Shown here in pieces: positions 18,719-28,438 of a stretch of 64,000 bases of DNA. The stretch comes from Marinicauda salina (lineage in GTDB: Bacteria; Pseudomonadota; Alphaproteobacteria; Caulobacterales; Maricaulaceae). The position numbers were made by a program, and so were the translations under genes. The stretch lies in NCBI RefSeq assembly GCF_003122085.1, contig NZ_QEXV01000003.1:186001-250000 (forward strand), written 5' to 3'. The notes under the pieces are model-generated. The model had not been told where the DNA came from, did not search any database, and was given only the letters and a program-made list of their open reading frames with translations. Numbering within the stretch: position 1 is the stretch's first letter; each line of letters begins with the position of its first letter.

Positions 18719-18736
18719 TGAATGAACGTTCACTCA
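18719..18736. promoter_or_regulatory. TetR-type operator 2
   Basis: TGAATGAACGTTCACTCA holds a perfect TGAACGTTCA core and overlaps the expected start of transcription. Its centre is 60 bases from that of operator 1, close to six helical turns, which would place two bound dimers on the same DNA face. Confidence 0.7.
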
Positions 18737-18823
18737 TTGAGCCGGAGCCGCGTCGCGTAGCGCGCGGCGACGCGGCGGACGGGCGCCCGGCCCGGACGCC
18801 GGACGAACGGGAAGGAGACGCGC

Positions 18824-19435
18824 ATGGACAAGAGCACGCTCGATCTGGACGCCGTTCGCGGCGTGACCGGCGTCGACGGGACGGCGCGCGCGCGCATCGA
18901 ACGCGCCGCGCTGCAGCTGTTCGCCGAGCACGGCGTCGACGGCGTCTCGATCAAGGACATCGCCGCCGCCGCCGGCCTGTCCCAGGGCGCGATGTACCGG
19001 CATTTCGAGAGCAAGGAGGCGCTCGCCGGCGCGCTGTTCGAGACGATCCACCGGCGGATCTTCGATCTGGTCCGCGCCGCGATCGACGAGGCCGCCGGCT
19101 TCGACGACGCGCTGAACCGCGTGGTCCGCGTCTACTGCGAGGCCGCCGACGACGACCCGGCGCTGTTCTCCTACCACCTCACCCACATGCACCGCTTCGG
19201 CGCGCAGCCCCGCGCCGACCGGCCCGACCCGGTCGGCCTGATCGCCGCGCGCGTGAAACAGGCCATGGACGACGGCGACCTGCCCCCGGGCGATCCCGAG
19301 ATCCGCACCGCCGCGGCGCTGGGCGTCGTGCTGCAGCCCGCCGCCCACCGCATGGTCGGCCGCTTCGACACCGCCCTGGTCACCAAGAGCGACGCCTTCG
19401 CCGCCGCCGCCGCGGCCGTGCTGCGGCTGGCCTGA
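18824..19435 (+). CDS. TetR family transcriptional regulator
   Basis: A 203-residue one-domain-plus-ligand-pocket repressor. The N-terminal helix-turn-helix (about residues 25-70) reads RARIERAALQLFAEHGVDGV followed by SIKDIAAAAGLSQGAMYRHF, the TetR signature. The C-terminal half is helical and Ala-rich, as expected for a ligand domain. It is the first gene of an operon with plsC and an LplT-like transporter and most likely represses itself through the two operators upstream. A lipid or fatty-acyl ligand is a guess from the neighbours. Confidence 0.92.
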   Translation: MDKSTLDLDAVRGVTGVDGTARARIERAALQLFAEHGVDGVSIKDIAAAAGLSQGAMYRHFESKEALAGALFETIHRRIFDLVRAAIDEAAGFDDALNRVVRVYCEAADDDPALFSYHLTHMHRFGAQPRADRPDPVGLIAARVKQAMDDGDLPPGDPEIRTAAALGVVLQPAAHRMVGRFDTALVTKSDAFAAAAAAVLRLA

Positions 19436-19459
19436 GCGCGAACGTAAAGGAGACTCGCG

Positions 19460-20173
19460 ATGATCCGCTCCGCCCTCTTCCACGCCGCCTACTGGCTCGC
19501 CACCGTCGTCTTCGCGCTCGTCTGCACGCTGCTCGCGCTGCTTCCGGGCAAGCGCGCGCTGGGCTTCGGGCTGTGGCTCTACGGCTCGTCCATCGTGGCG
19601 CTGCTGCGCTACGTCGCCGGGGTCCGCCTCGAAGTGCGCGGACGGGAGAACCTGCCCGCCGAGCCCTGCGTCATCGCCGCCAAGCACCAGTCCTGGGGCG
19701 ACGGATTCTCGATGCTCGCCACCGTCGAGCAGCTCGGCTTCGTCGCCGGCGACCATCTCTACAAGTTTCCGCTGATCGGCCGGATCCTCGACAAGGCCGG
19801 CGCGATCGTCCTGTCGAACGGCGGCGGCGAGGAGGCGAAGGCGCGCATGGCCGACGGCGTGAAGCGCCTGCGCGCCGACCGCCGCGACGTGCTGATCTAT
19901 CCCGAGGGCCATCTCTCCGCGCCCGGCGAGAAGCACCGCTACCGCAAGGGCGTGTTCCATCTCTACGCCGCGCTCGATCGGCCCTGCGTCCCGGTGGCGA
20001 CCAATCTGGGCCTGGCGTGGGACCGGCAGGCCTTCCGCAAGACGCCGGGCCGGGTCACGCTGGAGTTCCTCGAACCGATCCCGCCGGGCCTCGACAAGGA
20101 GGCCTTCATGGCGCGGCTCGAGGAGGCGGTCGAGACGCGCACCGACGCGCTGGTCAGGGAGGGCCTGAAATGA
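19460..20173 (+). CDS. plsC: 1-acyl-sn-glycerol-3-phosphate acyltransferase
   Basis: Transfers an acyl chain to lysophosphatidate or a related lysophospholipid at the inner membrane. The 237-residue protein has an N-terminal membrane segment (about 7-30), the catalytic HX4D motif in KHQSWGD, and the substrate motif YPEGHLSAPGE with a later PCVPVATN block. AAAGGAG lies 9-15 bases before the ATG. It overlaps the next gene by four bases (ATGA), so both are translationally coupled. A housekeeping plsC may exist elsewhere; this one appears dedicated to the TetR operon. Confidence 0.92.
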   Translation: MIRSALFHAAYWLATVVFALVCTLLALLPGKRALGFGLWLYGSSIVALLRYVAGVRLEVRGRENLPAEPCVIAAKHQSWGDGFSMLATVEQLGFVAGDHLYKFPLIGRILDKAGAIVLSNGGGEEAKARMADGVKRLRADRRDVLIYPEGHLSAPGEKHRYRKGVFHLYAALDRPCVPVATNLGLAWDRQAFRKTPGRVTLEFLEPIPPGLDKEAFMARLEEAVETRTDALVREGLK

Positions 20174-21471
20174 GCCTCAAGCTCGCCGTCTCGCTGATGG
20201 GCCAGCGCCGCTATCTGCCGATGTGGATCGGCCAGGTCTTCGGCGCCTTCAACGACAATCTCTTCCGCTGGTCGCTGGTGGTCCTGGCCACCTATCAGGG
20301 CCTGACCGTCTTCGACCTGCCGCCCGAGCAGATGACGCCGATCGCGGCGACGATCTTCACCTTGCCCATCTTCCTGTTCTCCGCGGTCGCCGGACAGGTC
20401 GCCGACCGGTTCGACCGCACCATGATCATGCGCGTGCTCAAGTTCGCCGAGATCTTCCTGATGACCGCCGCGGCCGTCGGTTTCATCTTCGAGCGGCCCT
20501 TCGTCCTGCTGTGCGTGCTTTTCCTCATGGGCGTGCAGACCGCCTTCTTCATCCCGGCGCGCACCTCGGCCATGCCGACCCTGCTCCAGCCGAGCGAGCT
20601 GGTCACCGCCAACGCCCTGATGTCGGGCCCCATCAATGTGGCGATCCTCGCCGGCGCCATCGGCGCCACGCTTCTGATCACCCAGGTCTGGGGCCCGTAT
20701 GTCGTCGGCGCGATCCTCGTGTCCATGGCCGTGCTGGGCTGGCTGGGCATGCGCCAGGGCGTCCCGGCGCCCGCCTGGGACCCGACCCTGAAGATCCGCG
20801 CCAATATCGTGGTGGAGACCGGACGAATCCTCGCCTTCCTCTGGCGGGCCCGGGACGTGTTCCGCCCGGCGGCCGGCGTGGCGTGGTTCTGGATGATGAG
20901 CGCGGCCGTTTTGACCGTGCTGCCGCTGTTCGCGCGCAACGTGCTCGGCGCGGATGAAAGCGTCGTGGCGGTCTTCCAGGTCCTGTTCACGCTCGGCGCG
21001 GTCACAGGCGCGCTCGCCTGCGGCGCGCTCAATCGCGGCGAGGACGCGCTGATCTTCACCGTGGTCGGCGCGGCGGGCCTGGTGATCTTTCCCGCCGACA
21101 TCGCGCTCTACACCGCCGGCTGGACGCCGGCCGGCGAGCTCGCCGGCGTGGGCGCGTTCGTCAACGACCCGGCGAACCGGCGCATCCTGATCGACCTGTT
21201 CATGGCGGCGGTCTCGGGCGGGCTGTTCCTGGTGCCCCTGCAGGCCATGACCCAGCGCCGGGCCGATCCCGAGCGGCGCGGCCGACTGCTCGCCGCCAGC
21301 GGCGTTCTCAACGGCGCGGCGGCCACGCTCGGACCCTTCGTCCTGTTCGTGCTCGCCCGCACCGGCCTGCCGGTGCACGCGGCCTTCGTGTTCGTCTCGG
21401 CCGGATCGCTGGCGGCGGGGCTGTTCTTCGCCTGGCGAATGATCGTCCGGGCGCGCGAGGCGGCCGCCTGA
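20170..21471 (+). CDS. MFS transporter, LplT-like lysophospholipid transporter
   Basis: A 433-residue membrane protein with about 12 helices. It starts MSLKLAVSLMGQRRYLPMWI and then GQVFGAFNDNLFRWSLV, a sequence typical of LplT and of the transporter half of Aas-like fusions; the first cytoplasmic loop carries DRFDRTMIM. LplT proteins flip lysophospholipids inward so that they can be re-acylated. Its ATG overlaps the plsC stop, pairing importer with acyltransferase, functions that are fused in some bacteria. An in-frame opening far upstream is out of frame with the real genes and ignored. Confidence 0.87.
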   Translation: MSLKLAVSLMGQRRYLPMWIGQVFGAFNDNLFRWSLVVLATYQGLTVFDLPPEQMTPIAATIFTLPIFLFSAVAGQVADRFDRTMIMRVLKFAEIFLMTAAAVGFIFERPFVLLCVLFLMGVQTAFFIPARTSAMPTLLQPSELVTANALMSGPINVAILAGAIGATLLITQVWGPYVVGAILVSMAVLGWLGMRQGVPAPAWDPTLKIRANIVVETGRILAFLWRARDVFRPAAGVAWFWMMSAAVLTVLPLFARNVLGADESVVAVFQVLFTLGAVTGALACGALNRGEDALIFTVVGAAGLVIFPADIALYTAGWTPAGELAGVGAFVNDPANRRILIDLFMAAVSGGLFLVPLQAMTQRRADPERRGRLLAASGVLNGAAATLGPFVLFVLARTGLPVHAAFVFVSAGSLAAGLFFAWRMIVRAREAAA

Positions 21472-21506
21472 AGCCGCCCCTCGCCAATCCCGTCGCGGCC
21501 CGCTAC

Positions 21507-22676
21507 ATGGACGCCATGGAATTGATCAAGACCACGAAGGAGCTGGAGCAGGCCGCCGACGCCCTCCGCTCCGCCGATTTCGCCGCCGTCGACACCGAGT
21601 TCATGCGCGAGTCGACCTTCTGGCCGCAGCTCTGCCTGATCCAGGCGGCGGCCGGAAACGACGAGTTCCTCATCGACCCGCTTTCGGAGGAGCTCGATCT
21701 CGGCCCGTTCCTGGAATTCCTCACCGACGAGACCGTCACCAAGGTGTTCCACGCCTGCCGGCAGGACATCGAGATCTTCTTCTTTCTCGGCGGCGAGCTG
21801 ATCCCGAAGCCGCTCTTCGACACGCAGATCGCGGCGATGGCCGTCGGCCTCGGCGATTCCATCTCGTACGACAATCTCGTGCGCGCGCTGCTCAAGCGGG
21901 ACATCGACAAGGGCTCGCGCTTCACCGACTGGTCGCGCCGGCCTCTGTCGAAGAAGCAGGCCGACTACGCGCTCGCCGACGTCACGCATCTGCGCGATCT
22001 CTACCCGATGCTCCGTGACCGGCTGGCCGACAAGGGCCGCGAGGGCTGGGTCGACGAGGAGATGGGCACGCTGACCGATCCGCGCACCTATCGCTCGGAG
22101 CCGGAGGACGCCTGGCGGCGGCTGAAGATCCGCAAGACCACGCCGAAATGGCTCGCCGCGCTCAAGGCCGCCGCGGAGTGGCGCGAACGCGAGGCTCAGA
22201 CGCGCGACATGCCGCGCAACCGGGTGATGAAGGATGACGGTCTCTACGAGATCGCGCAGGCCGCGCCGGTCTCGCCCGATCAGCTCTCCGAGCTGCGCGC
22301 CGTGCCCCGGGGCTTCGAGCGCTCCCGGCCGGCCGAGCGGCTCCTCGATCACCTGCGCACGGCGATGGATGATCCGAAGGCCTACGCCCCGAAGGTGGAG
22401 AAGCGTCCGCCGCCGCCGGGCAATCTCGGCCCCGTCGTCGAGATGCTGAAAGTGCTCCTGAAGATGGTCGCCGAAGACGCCGGCGTGGCGCCGCGCCTCA
22501 TCGCCAATGTCGCCGATCTGGAGAAGATCGCCGAGAGCGATGAGGCCGACGTCGCCGCGCTTTCGGGCTGGCGGCGCGACGTGTTCGGCGAGGCCGCCCT
22601 GCGCCTCAAGCGCGGCGAACTCGCCCTCGTGCTCGAGGACGGCCGCGTGACGGCCGTCGAGCGCCGCGCGACCTAG
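21507..22676 (+). CDS. rnd: Ribonuclease D
   Basis: A 3'-5' exoribonuclease that trims tRNA and other stable RNA ends. The 389-residue protein has the DEDD nuclease core: VDTEFMRE (Exo I), FHACRQDIEIF (Exo II) and DYALADVTHLRDLYPML (Exo III), then one or two HRDC-type helical domains (about 210-380). ATG codons at 21507 and 21516 both work. Its stop codon shares a CTAG palindrome with the convergent ppx stop, so the two genes overlap by four bases. Confidence 0.94.
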   Translation: MDAMELIKTTKELEQAADALRSADFAAVDTEFMRESTFWPQLCLIQAAAGNDEFLIDPLSEELDLGPFLEFLTDETVTKVFHACRQDIEIFFFLGGELIPKPLFDTQIAAMAVGLGDSISYDNLVRALLKRDIDKGSRFTDWSRRPLSKKQADYALADVTHLRDLYPMLRDRLADKGREGWVDEEMGTLTDPRTYRSEPEDAWRRLKIRKTTPKWLAALKAAAEWREREAQTRDMPRNRVMKDDGLYEIAQAAPVSPDQLSELRAVPRGFERSRPAERLLDHLRTAMDDPKAYAPKVEKRPPPPGNLGPVVEMLKVLLKMVAEDAGVAPRLIANVADLEKIAESDEADVAALSGWRRDVFGEAALRLKRGELALVLEDGRVTAVERRAT

Positions 22677-24199
22677 ATCACCCGCGGCGTCAGCCCCATC
22701 GCGTCAGCGAATTGCTCGAAGCGCTGAAGCGCGCGCTCGACCACGAGCTCCTCGCGACCCGGCTCGACGCGCAGCACCAGCTCGGCTTCGGTCCGCTCCA
22801 GGCGGAACGCCTCGAGCAGTCCCGCCGATCGCCCCGACAGCGCCGCGCCCAGCCGCAAGGCGAGCCCGACGCGCATCGCCGCCTCCTCGCCCGCGTCGTC
22901 GAGCAGGCGCCGGCTCGGACAGGTCTCTTCGCGCGGCTTGCGGCCGGCGTAGCGGTGATGCATCGCCAGGGCGAGGAACGCGCGCTCGCCGTGGCTGACC
23001 CCGCCGAACGGGGCGTAGAGCGTCTGGGTGGTTGCGAGCTCGGCGCGGTGATCGGGATGCATGCGCGCGCCGATATCCGTCAGCCGCGCCGCGGCCGCGC
23101 GCACCAGCGCGTCGCGGGCGCGGCCGAACACTTCGGGTTCGGCCTCGAAGGCCCGGGCGATCCACGCCGCCAGCGCCGGACCGAATCCCGGCTCGGGCGA
23201 GGCGTTACGCACGAGCGCCTCGGCGGCGTCGAGCAGCGGATCGCCGTCGGCGACGAGGCTCGAATCGGCGGCGTACACGACGCCCTCGCGCAGGCCGTTC
23301 GCGGAGAACACGACGCGTTCGAATCCGCCATGCCTGATCAGGCGCTTGAGCAGAAGCGCGGCGTAGGGCAAGGTGGGCGCGCGCTTGCTCGACACGCCGG
23401 GGATGCTCGCCAGCGAGGCTTCGCTTTGCGTGGCGGCGAAGTCGGCCGCCCGCGCGACCTGCTCGGGACGCAACGCATACTGGTGCAGCAGGATCAGCGG
23501 GTAGTCGTCGAGCGCCATGGCGAGATGGGCGAAGGCCCGCCAGGCGCCGCCGACGGCGTAGAAGACCGGTCCGGCGCGATCGAGGACCGGGGCGGCGCGC
23601 TCGAGCCCGGCGTCGATCGCGGCCTTGTACGCCTTCGGGTCGCCGGGGCCCTCCCCGTGGACCGCGAGCGGGCCCAGCGGCAGCGAAACCGCCGCCCCCG
23701 CGCGCCGGCCCGACAGCGGGGTGAGTTCGAGACTGGAGCCGCCGAGATCGCCGGCGACCCCGTCGGCGTCGCCGACCCCGCCGATGACGCCGATCGCCGA
23801 ACGCCGCCCCTCTTCCTCGCCGGAAAGCACCTCGATATCGAGCCCGGTCTCGCGCTCCGCGCGGGCGACGAAATCCGGCCCGTCCTCGCTGTCGCGCACC
23901 GCGGCCGTGGCGACGGCGTGGCGCTCCCCGACATGCTTGGCGTCCAGGAGTCGGGCGAAACGCTTGAGCGCGCGCATCGCGCTCTCGACGCCCTCGGGAT
24001 TGAGGCGGCCCGTCTCGCGCGCGTCGCGGCCCAGCCCGGCCATGGTCTTTTCATTGAACACCGGCCAGAGCGCCCGGCCCTCGATCCGGAACTGAACCAG
24101 GCGCACCGAGTTCGAGCCGATATCGATGACGGCGACGTCCCGCCGCGCGGGCGCCTCGGCGAGACTCTCGGGCGGGGCGCTCGCCGGAACCGGCGTCAA
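22673..24199 (-). CDS. ppx: Exopolyphosphatase (Ppx/GppA family)
   Basis: Hydrolyses terminal phosphates of polyphosphate or the 5' phosphate of pppGpp. The 508-residue protein has two actin-like ATPase folds; phosphate loops are [13 protein letters not shown] near residue 26 and [13 protein letters not shown] near 150. The C-terminal half (about 330-505) is an HD-like helical domain as in E. coli Ppx. It overlaps the ppk1 stop by four bases, so synthesis and breakdown of polyphosphate are encoded as one coupled unit. Confidence 0.92.
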   Translation of the reverse strand: MTPVPASAPPESLAEAPARRDVAVIDIGSNSVRLVQFRIEGRALWPVFNEKTMAGLGRDARETGRLNPEGVESAMRALKRFARLLDAKHVGERHAVATAAVRDSEDGPDFVARAERETGLDIEVLSGEEEGRRSAIGVIGGVGDADGVAGDLGGSSLELTPLSGRRAGAAVSLPLGPLAVHGEGPGDPKAYKAAIDAGLERAAPVLDRAGPVFYAVGGAWRAFAHLAMALDDYPLILLHQYALRPEQVARAADFAATQSEASLASIPGVSSKRAPTLPYAALLLKRLIRHGGFERVVFSANGLREGVVYAADSSLVADGDPLLDAAEALVRNASPEPGFGPALAAWIARAFEAEPEVFGRARDALVRAAAARLTDIGARMHPDHRAELATTQTLYAPFGGVSHGERAFLALAMHHRYAGRKPREETCPSRRLLDDAGEEAAMRVGLALRLGAALSGRSAGLLEAFRLERTEAELVLRVEPGREELVVERALQRFEQFADAMGLTPRVI

Positions 24200-26391
24200 C
24201 GCCTCGGCCCGATGAAGGGAAACGCCGGCGGCTGGTCGTGCTTGAGCGCCTGGCCGCGGCCGGAAAGGCTCGGATTGGTCATGAAATAGGCGTGGGCGGA
24301 GAACGGCTCCTCGACGCCCGAGTTGTCGACGCGGGTGTAGGATCCGTCCGGGTTCATGGTCCAGCTCTGCGTCTCGTCATTGAGATTGGCGACCATGATC
24401 TGGTCGAGGATCTGGCGATGGACCGTCGGATTCTCGATCGGGCACAACGTCTCGATCCGGCGATCGAGATTGCGCGGCATCCAGTCGGCCGACGAGATGA
24501 AGACCTCCGCGCTGGTCGAGGGCATCGCCGCGCCGTTGGCGAAGCACACGATGCGGGAATGCTCGAGGAAACGGCCGACGATCGACTTGACCCGGATATT
24601 CTCCGACAGGCCCGGAATGCCCGGGCGCAGGCAGCAGATGCCCCGGATCACGAGATCGACGGGCACGCCCGCCGCGCTCGCCTCGTAGAGCTTGTCGATG
24701 ATCTCGGCGTGGACCAGCGCGTTCATCTTCGCCCAGATGCCCGACGGCTCGCCGGCGCGGGCGTTGGCGATCTCGCGGTCGATCTTCTGGAGCAGCAGCT
24801 CCTTCATGCCGATCGGCGAGATCGACAGCTTCTCGAGCGAGGTCGGCCGCGCGTAGCCGGTGACGTAGTTGAAGATGCGCCCGGCGTCGCGCGCGCAGGC
24901 CGGGTCGGCGGTGAACAGCGACAGGTCGGTGTAGATCCGCGCGGTGACCGGGTGGTAGTTGCCGGTGCCGAAATGGGCGTAGGCGCGCAGCTCGGCGCCC
25001 TCGCGGCGGACCACCAGCGAGACCTTCGCGTGGGTCTTGTACTCGATGAAGCCGAAGACGACCTGCACGCCGGCGCGCTCGAGATCGCGGGCCCACTTGA
25101 GATTGGCCTCCTCGTCGAAGCGGGCCTTGAGCTCGACGAGCGCGGTGACGTTCTTGCCCGCCTCGGCCGCCTCTATCAGCGCCGCGACGACCGGCGAGTC
25201 CTTGGAGGTCCGGTAGAGCGTCTGCTTGATCGCGACGACGTCGGGATCGGCCGCGGCCTGGCGCAGGAACTGCACCACCACGTCGAAGCTCTCATAGGGA
25301 TGGTGGACCACGAGGTCCTTGGCGCGGATCGCGGCGAAGGCGTCGCCGCCGTGGTCCTTGATGCGTTCGGGGAAGCGCGGCTCGTAGGGCTCGAACTTGA
25401 GATCCGGCCGGTCGTCGGGAATGAGCTGCTCGAGCTGGGACAGCCCCAGAATGCCGTCGACAAGGACGACGTCCTGGGGCTCGGCGCGCAGCTGCTGGAT
25501 GATGAAGCGCCTGAGCTCCTCGGGCATCGAGGCGTCGATCTTGAGCCGGACGAGCACGCCGCGCCGGCGCTGCTTGAGCAGCGCTTCGAACTCGCGGACG
25601 AGGTCCTCGGCCTCCTCCTCGATCTCGATATCGGAGTCGCGGATGATCCGGAACGCGCCCTTGCCCAGGAGCTCGTAGCCCGGGAACAGCGCGTCGATGA
25701 ACAGGATCAGCACGGTCTCGAGCGCGATGAAGCGCTTCACCGGACCGCCGCGCCTGTTCTTGCGCCGGCTGGGGATTTCGACGAAGCGCCGCACGCCGGC
25801 CGGCAGCGGCAGCAGTGCGTTCATGATCTTGCCGTCGCGCTCGCGCTTGAGCTTCAGCACCAGCGCGAAGCCGAGATTGGGAATGAACGGGAAAGGATGC
25901 GCCGGATCGATCGCCAGCGGCGTGATCACGGGAAGGGTGTGCGCCAGGAAGTCGTCGCGCAGCCAGGCCTTGTCCTGGGCCGAGAGATCCTCGACGCCGA
26001 CGAGTTCGACCCCCTCCTTCCTCATCTCGTCGCGGATCTCGCGCCAGCGTTCCTGCTGGTCCTCCATCAGCCTGCCGGCGGCGGCGTTGATCTTCTCCAG
26101 CTGCCGGGCCGGCGTCAGGCCGTCCTGGCCGGGCCGATCGACGCCGTTGCGCACCTGGGCGCGCAGGCCGGCCACGCGGACCATGTAGAACTCGTCGAGA
26201 TTGCTCGCCGAGATCGACAGGAAGCGCAGCCGCTCGAGGATGGGATGGGCGGGGTTCTCGGCTTCCTCGAGAACCCGCAGATTGAACTCGAGCCAGGACA
26301 GCTCGCGATTGAGGAAGCGCTCCGGCGAAACGCGCAGGGCGTCGACGTCGGGAAGCGCCGCGTCCGCCTCGCTCGAAACCGCCTCGGTCAT
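24196..26391 (-). CDS. ppk1: Polyphosphate kinase 1
   Basis: Makes polyphosphate reversibly from ATP. The 731-residue protein contains the N-terminal helical domain ([20 protein letters not shown]), the head domain and two phospholipase-D-like catalytic domains. The likely phosphohistidine is H454 in YKTHAKVSL; the second conserved histidine is H611 in FLEHSRIV. The C-terminus has [16 protein letters not shown]. It lies between hdaA (13-base gap) and ppx (four-base overlap) on the minus strand. Confidence 0.97.
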   Translation of the reverse strand: MTEAVSSEADAALPDVDALRVSPERFLNRELSWLEFNLRVLEEAENPAHPILERLRFLSISASNLDEFYMVRVAGLRAQVRNGVDRPGQDGLTPARQLEKINAAAGRLMEDQQERWREIRDEMRKEGVELVGVEDLSAQDKAWLRDDFLAHTLPVITPLAIDPAHPFPFIPNLGFALVLKLKRERDGKIMNALLPLPAGVRRFVEIPSRRKNRRGGPVKRFIALETVLILFIDALFPGYELLGKGAFRIIRDSDIEIEEEAEDLVREFEALLKQRRRGVLVRLKIDASMPEELRRFIIQQLRAEPQDVVLVDGILGLSQLEQLIPDDRPDLKFEPYEPRFPERIKDHGGDAFAAIRAKDLVVHHPYESFDVVVQFLRQAAADPDVVAIKQTLYRTSKDSPVVAALIEAAEAGKNVTALVELKARFDEEANLKWARDLERAGVQVVFGFIEYKTHAKVSLVVRREGAELRAYAHFGTGNYHPVTARIYTDLSLFTADPACARDAGRIFNYVTGYARPTSLEKLSISPIGMKELLLQKIDREIANARAGEPSGIWAKMNALVHAEIIDKLYEASAAGVPVDLVIRGICCLRPGIPGLSENIRVKSIVGRFLEHSRIVCFANGAAMPSTSAEVFISSADWMPRNLDRRIETLCPIENPTVHRQILDQIMVANLNDETQSWTMNPDGSYTRVDNSGVEEPFSAHAYFMTNPSLSGRGQALKHDQPPAFPFIGPRR

Positions 26392-26403
26392 CGTCGCCTC
26401 CGC

Positions 26404-27120
26404 TCAGCCGTCGTCGGCGACGGCGGCCGCCTCATCGGTCAATAAGGCGCTGAGGGCGTCGCGGGCAAGGCTTCGCGTCACCGGCTTCTTCCGCGCGAGC
26501 GCGGCGCGGTCGAGCGTCTCCACCAGCAGGCGCGCGAACGCGACCGAGCGCTCCATCCGCGCGAGCAGGTATTCCAGCACCCCCGCCGAGAGCGGCGTTC
26601 GCCGGTCGCGGAACAGCTTCTCCATGACCTGGCGCAACAGCGCGTCGTCCGGCTCGTGCAGCACGGCGGTCTCCGCCGCCGCCAGCCGGGAGGCGAGATC
26701 CGGCAGCGCGACCGGCCATTCCCCGGGCGCGCGCCGAGCCGTGAGCAGAGCGGTCGCGCCAGTCTCGCCCGCCGTCCGGTTGAGCAGATGAAACAGGCCG
26801 TCCTCGTCGACGCCCCGGTCGCAGTCCTCGACCAGCACGGCGGCGTCCGGCTCGAGCCCGGACAGCGCGTCCGAAAGCGCGCGCGCGTCCACGCGGCGCG
26901 CCTGCGCGCGCGTCCGCCACATCTCGGCGAGATGCGTCTTGCCCGACGCCGGCGGACCGATCAGCAGGAGATGCCCCTGGCGCCAGCTCGGCCAGCGGTT
27001 GACGATCGCCAGCGCCGCGGCGTTCGACTCGCTGACCGCGAAGGCCTCGGCGCGATAGTCCGGGGCGCTCGAGAGATCGAGCGCGAGCTGGCCTGTTCGC
27101 GACGCCGGCAGCGGCGTCAT
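26404..27120 (-). CDS. hdaA: DnaA-related replication regulator HdaA
   Basis: HdaA works with the beta sliding clamp to make DnaA hydrolyse its ATP, preventing re-initiation. The 238-residue protein is a DnaA-like AAA+ domain without the DNA-binding domain IV. The N-terminal QLALDL matches the clamp-binding motif of Hda proteins; Walker A is GPPASGKTH and Walker B is AVLVEDCD. The start at 27120 overlaps the DUF2066 stop as ATGA and puts the clamp motif about 12 residues in; a start at 27141 would add seven residues. Confidence 0.9.
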   Translation of the reverse strand: MTPLPASRTGQLALDLSSAPDYRAEAFAVSESNAAALAIVNRWPSWRQGHLLLIGPPASGKTHLAEMWRTRAQARRVDARALSDALSGLEPDAAVLVEDCDRGVDEDGLFHLLNRTAGETGATALLTARRAPGEWPVALPDLASRLAAAETAVLHEPDDALLRQVMEKLFRDRRTPLSAGVLEYLLARMERSVAFARLLVETLDRAALARKKPVTRSLARDALSALLTDEAAAVADDG

Positions 27121-28274
27121 CGACTGGCGCGGACCGTCCATCCCAGATCGGCGTCCTCTTCGAGCCGCGCGCCGCGCTGGGCGAGTTCGGTGCGCAGCTG
27201 CTCGCTCGCCCCGCGATGGGTCAGCGTCATGACCGCGCCGCCGCGCGAGAGCGCGTCCAGCCGGGCCTCATCGACGAGCGAGGCGCCCGCCACCGCGCGC
27301 TGAAGGTTCCGCCACTGGCGCAGCCCGTCGAAGATGAAGGTCACCTCCAGCATGCGGCGCTCGGTCTCGCGCACGATATTGATCCGCTTCCAGGATTCCT
27401 GCCGCTCATAGACGATCTGCGCCGCCGCGGCGTCGAAGCCGCGGCCGATGACGTCGGGCAGGCTTTCGCGCCGGGTCGTTTCGCCGGAGAAGTCGAGCAG
27501 CGTGCCGCCGGCGCGCACGCGCGGCTCGGCGTCCTCGTCCTCGCCGCCGGAGGCGCGCGCGACGATGACCGCGACGGCCTCGACGTCATAGAGCTCGGCG
27601 ATCTCGCGCAGCGCGTACTCGTCGAGCCTGAGCGCATCCTCGGTGAACAGCACGTCGCGGCCGAGCGGGGCCGGCTCCTCGGAGGCGCGGTTTCGCGGCC
27701 TGTAATCGGTTTCGGGGTCTTCGACCGGCTGGGTTTGAGAGCCCAGCCCGACGAACGGCGTCAGCGCGTGATCGTAGCCGCCGGTCAGCCAGGTCTCGTA
27801 CCAAGGCCCCTCCCAGAGCGTCGTCTCCCCGTCCCGGTCGAGCACGGGCAGCACCAGGACCGGCCGCGACTGCGCCTCGACATAGGGCACGCCGTAGCCC
27901 TCGAGGTGTTCGCGCACCGCGCCGTCGTCGAACTCCAGCGTGAGCGAGGCGAGGTAGCGCGTCGCCGAGCGCTGCTCGTCGGAGATCTGCAGACCCGCCA
28001 GCAGCTCGGCGGCGCGATCGGGATCGATCGTCGGCATCGCCGCGGCGAGCCGATCCTCCGGCAGGGTCAGCCGTTCGATCAGGCGCTGAGCGCCGAGCGC
28101 CTGGCCCTGGGCCAGCGCCAGGCGCTGGGCCTGGGTGGCGGTGTCGGCCTCGGCGTCGACCTCGACGCCGACGACCGTGAAGGGGTCGGCGGCGAGCGCC
28201 GCGCCGGCGAACGCCAGCGCCGCGCCGAGCGCGGCGAGCGTGTCGCGGAAGGCCTGTACGAGCGGGCGGTCCAT
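27117..28274 (-). CDS. DUF2066 domain-containing exported protein
   Basis: A 385-residue protein with a signal peptide (about 1-28, ending ALAADPF) and a DUF2066 domain (FTVVGVEVDAEADTATQAQR; ALAQGQALGAQRLIERLT) typical of a family of unknown function found beside hda/perM-like genes in many proteobacteria. The C-terminal third contains WRNLQRAVAGASLVDEARLD, similar to a repeated strand-helix unit. CCGGAG lies eight bases upstream of the ATG. It heads the DUF2066-hdaA-ppk1-ppx run and is divergent from purM. Confidence 0.83.
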   Translation of the reverse strand: MDRPLVQAFRDTLAALGAALAFAGAALAADPFTVVGVEVDAEADTATQAQRLALAQGQALGAQRLIERLTLPEDRLAAAMPTIDPDRAAELLAGLQISDEQRSATRYLASLTLEFDDGAVREHLEGYGVPYVEAQSRPVLVLPVLDRDGETTLWEGPWYETWLTGGYDHALTPFVGLGSQTQPVEDPETDYRPRNRASEEPAPLGRDVLFTEDALRLDEYALREIAELYDVEAVAVIVARASGGEDEDAEPRVRAGGTLLDFSGETTRRESLPDVIGRGFDAAAAQIVYERQESWKRINIVRETERRMLEVTFIFDGLRQWRNLQRAVAGASLVDEARLDALSRGGAVMTLTHRGASEQLRTELAQRGARLEEDADLGWTVRASR

Positions 28275-28438
28275 CGCGCATCTCCGGAAAGCAGCATTCG
28301 CCGGCGACTATACCTGTCCGCGCCTTGCGGTGAAGACCCGCGCTGAGCCGCATGAACGCGAACCCCTCGCGCGCGGGCGCGTTCGCGGCTAAACAATTCC
28401 CGGAATCACACCTGTCCAGCCGGCCCGGAGCCCTCCCC

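Larger units (their letters stand above)
18469..18823. promoter_or_regulatory. Divergent regulatory region between DUF885 gene and tetR operon
   Basis: About 355 bases without a gene. It contains a 9-base tandem repeat, two palindromic operator-like sites and a strong promoter pointing at tetR, each listed separately. The first 100 bases next to the DUF885 gene should hold that gene's own promoter, which was not identified. Short open frames here, including one with Ala-Pro-His repeats, are products of the 9-base repeat. Confidence 0.6.

Noticed and set aside
24238-26445. Open frame of 735 codons opposite ppk1
   Set aside because: Exactly antisense to a gene with all PPK1 motifs; no domain visible in the antisense translation.
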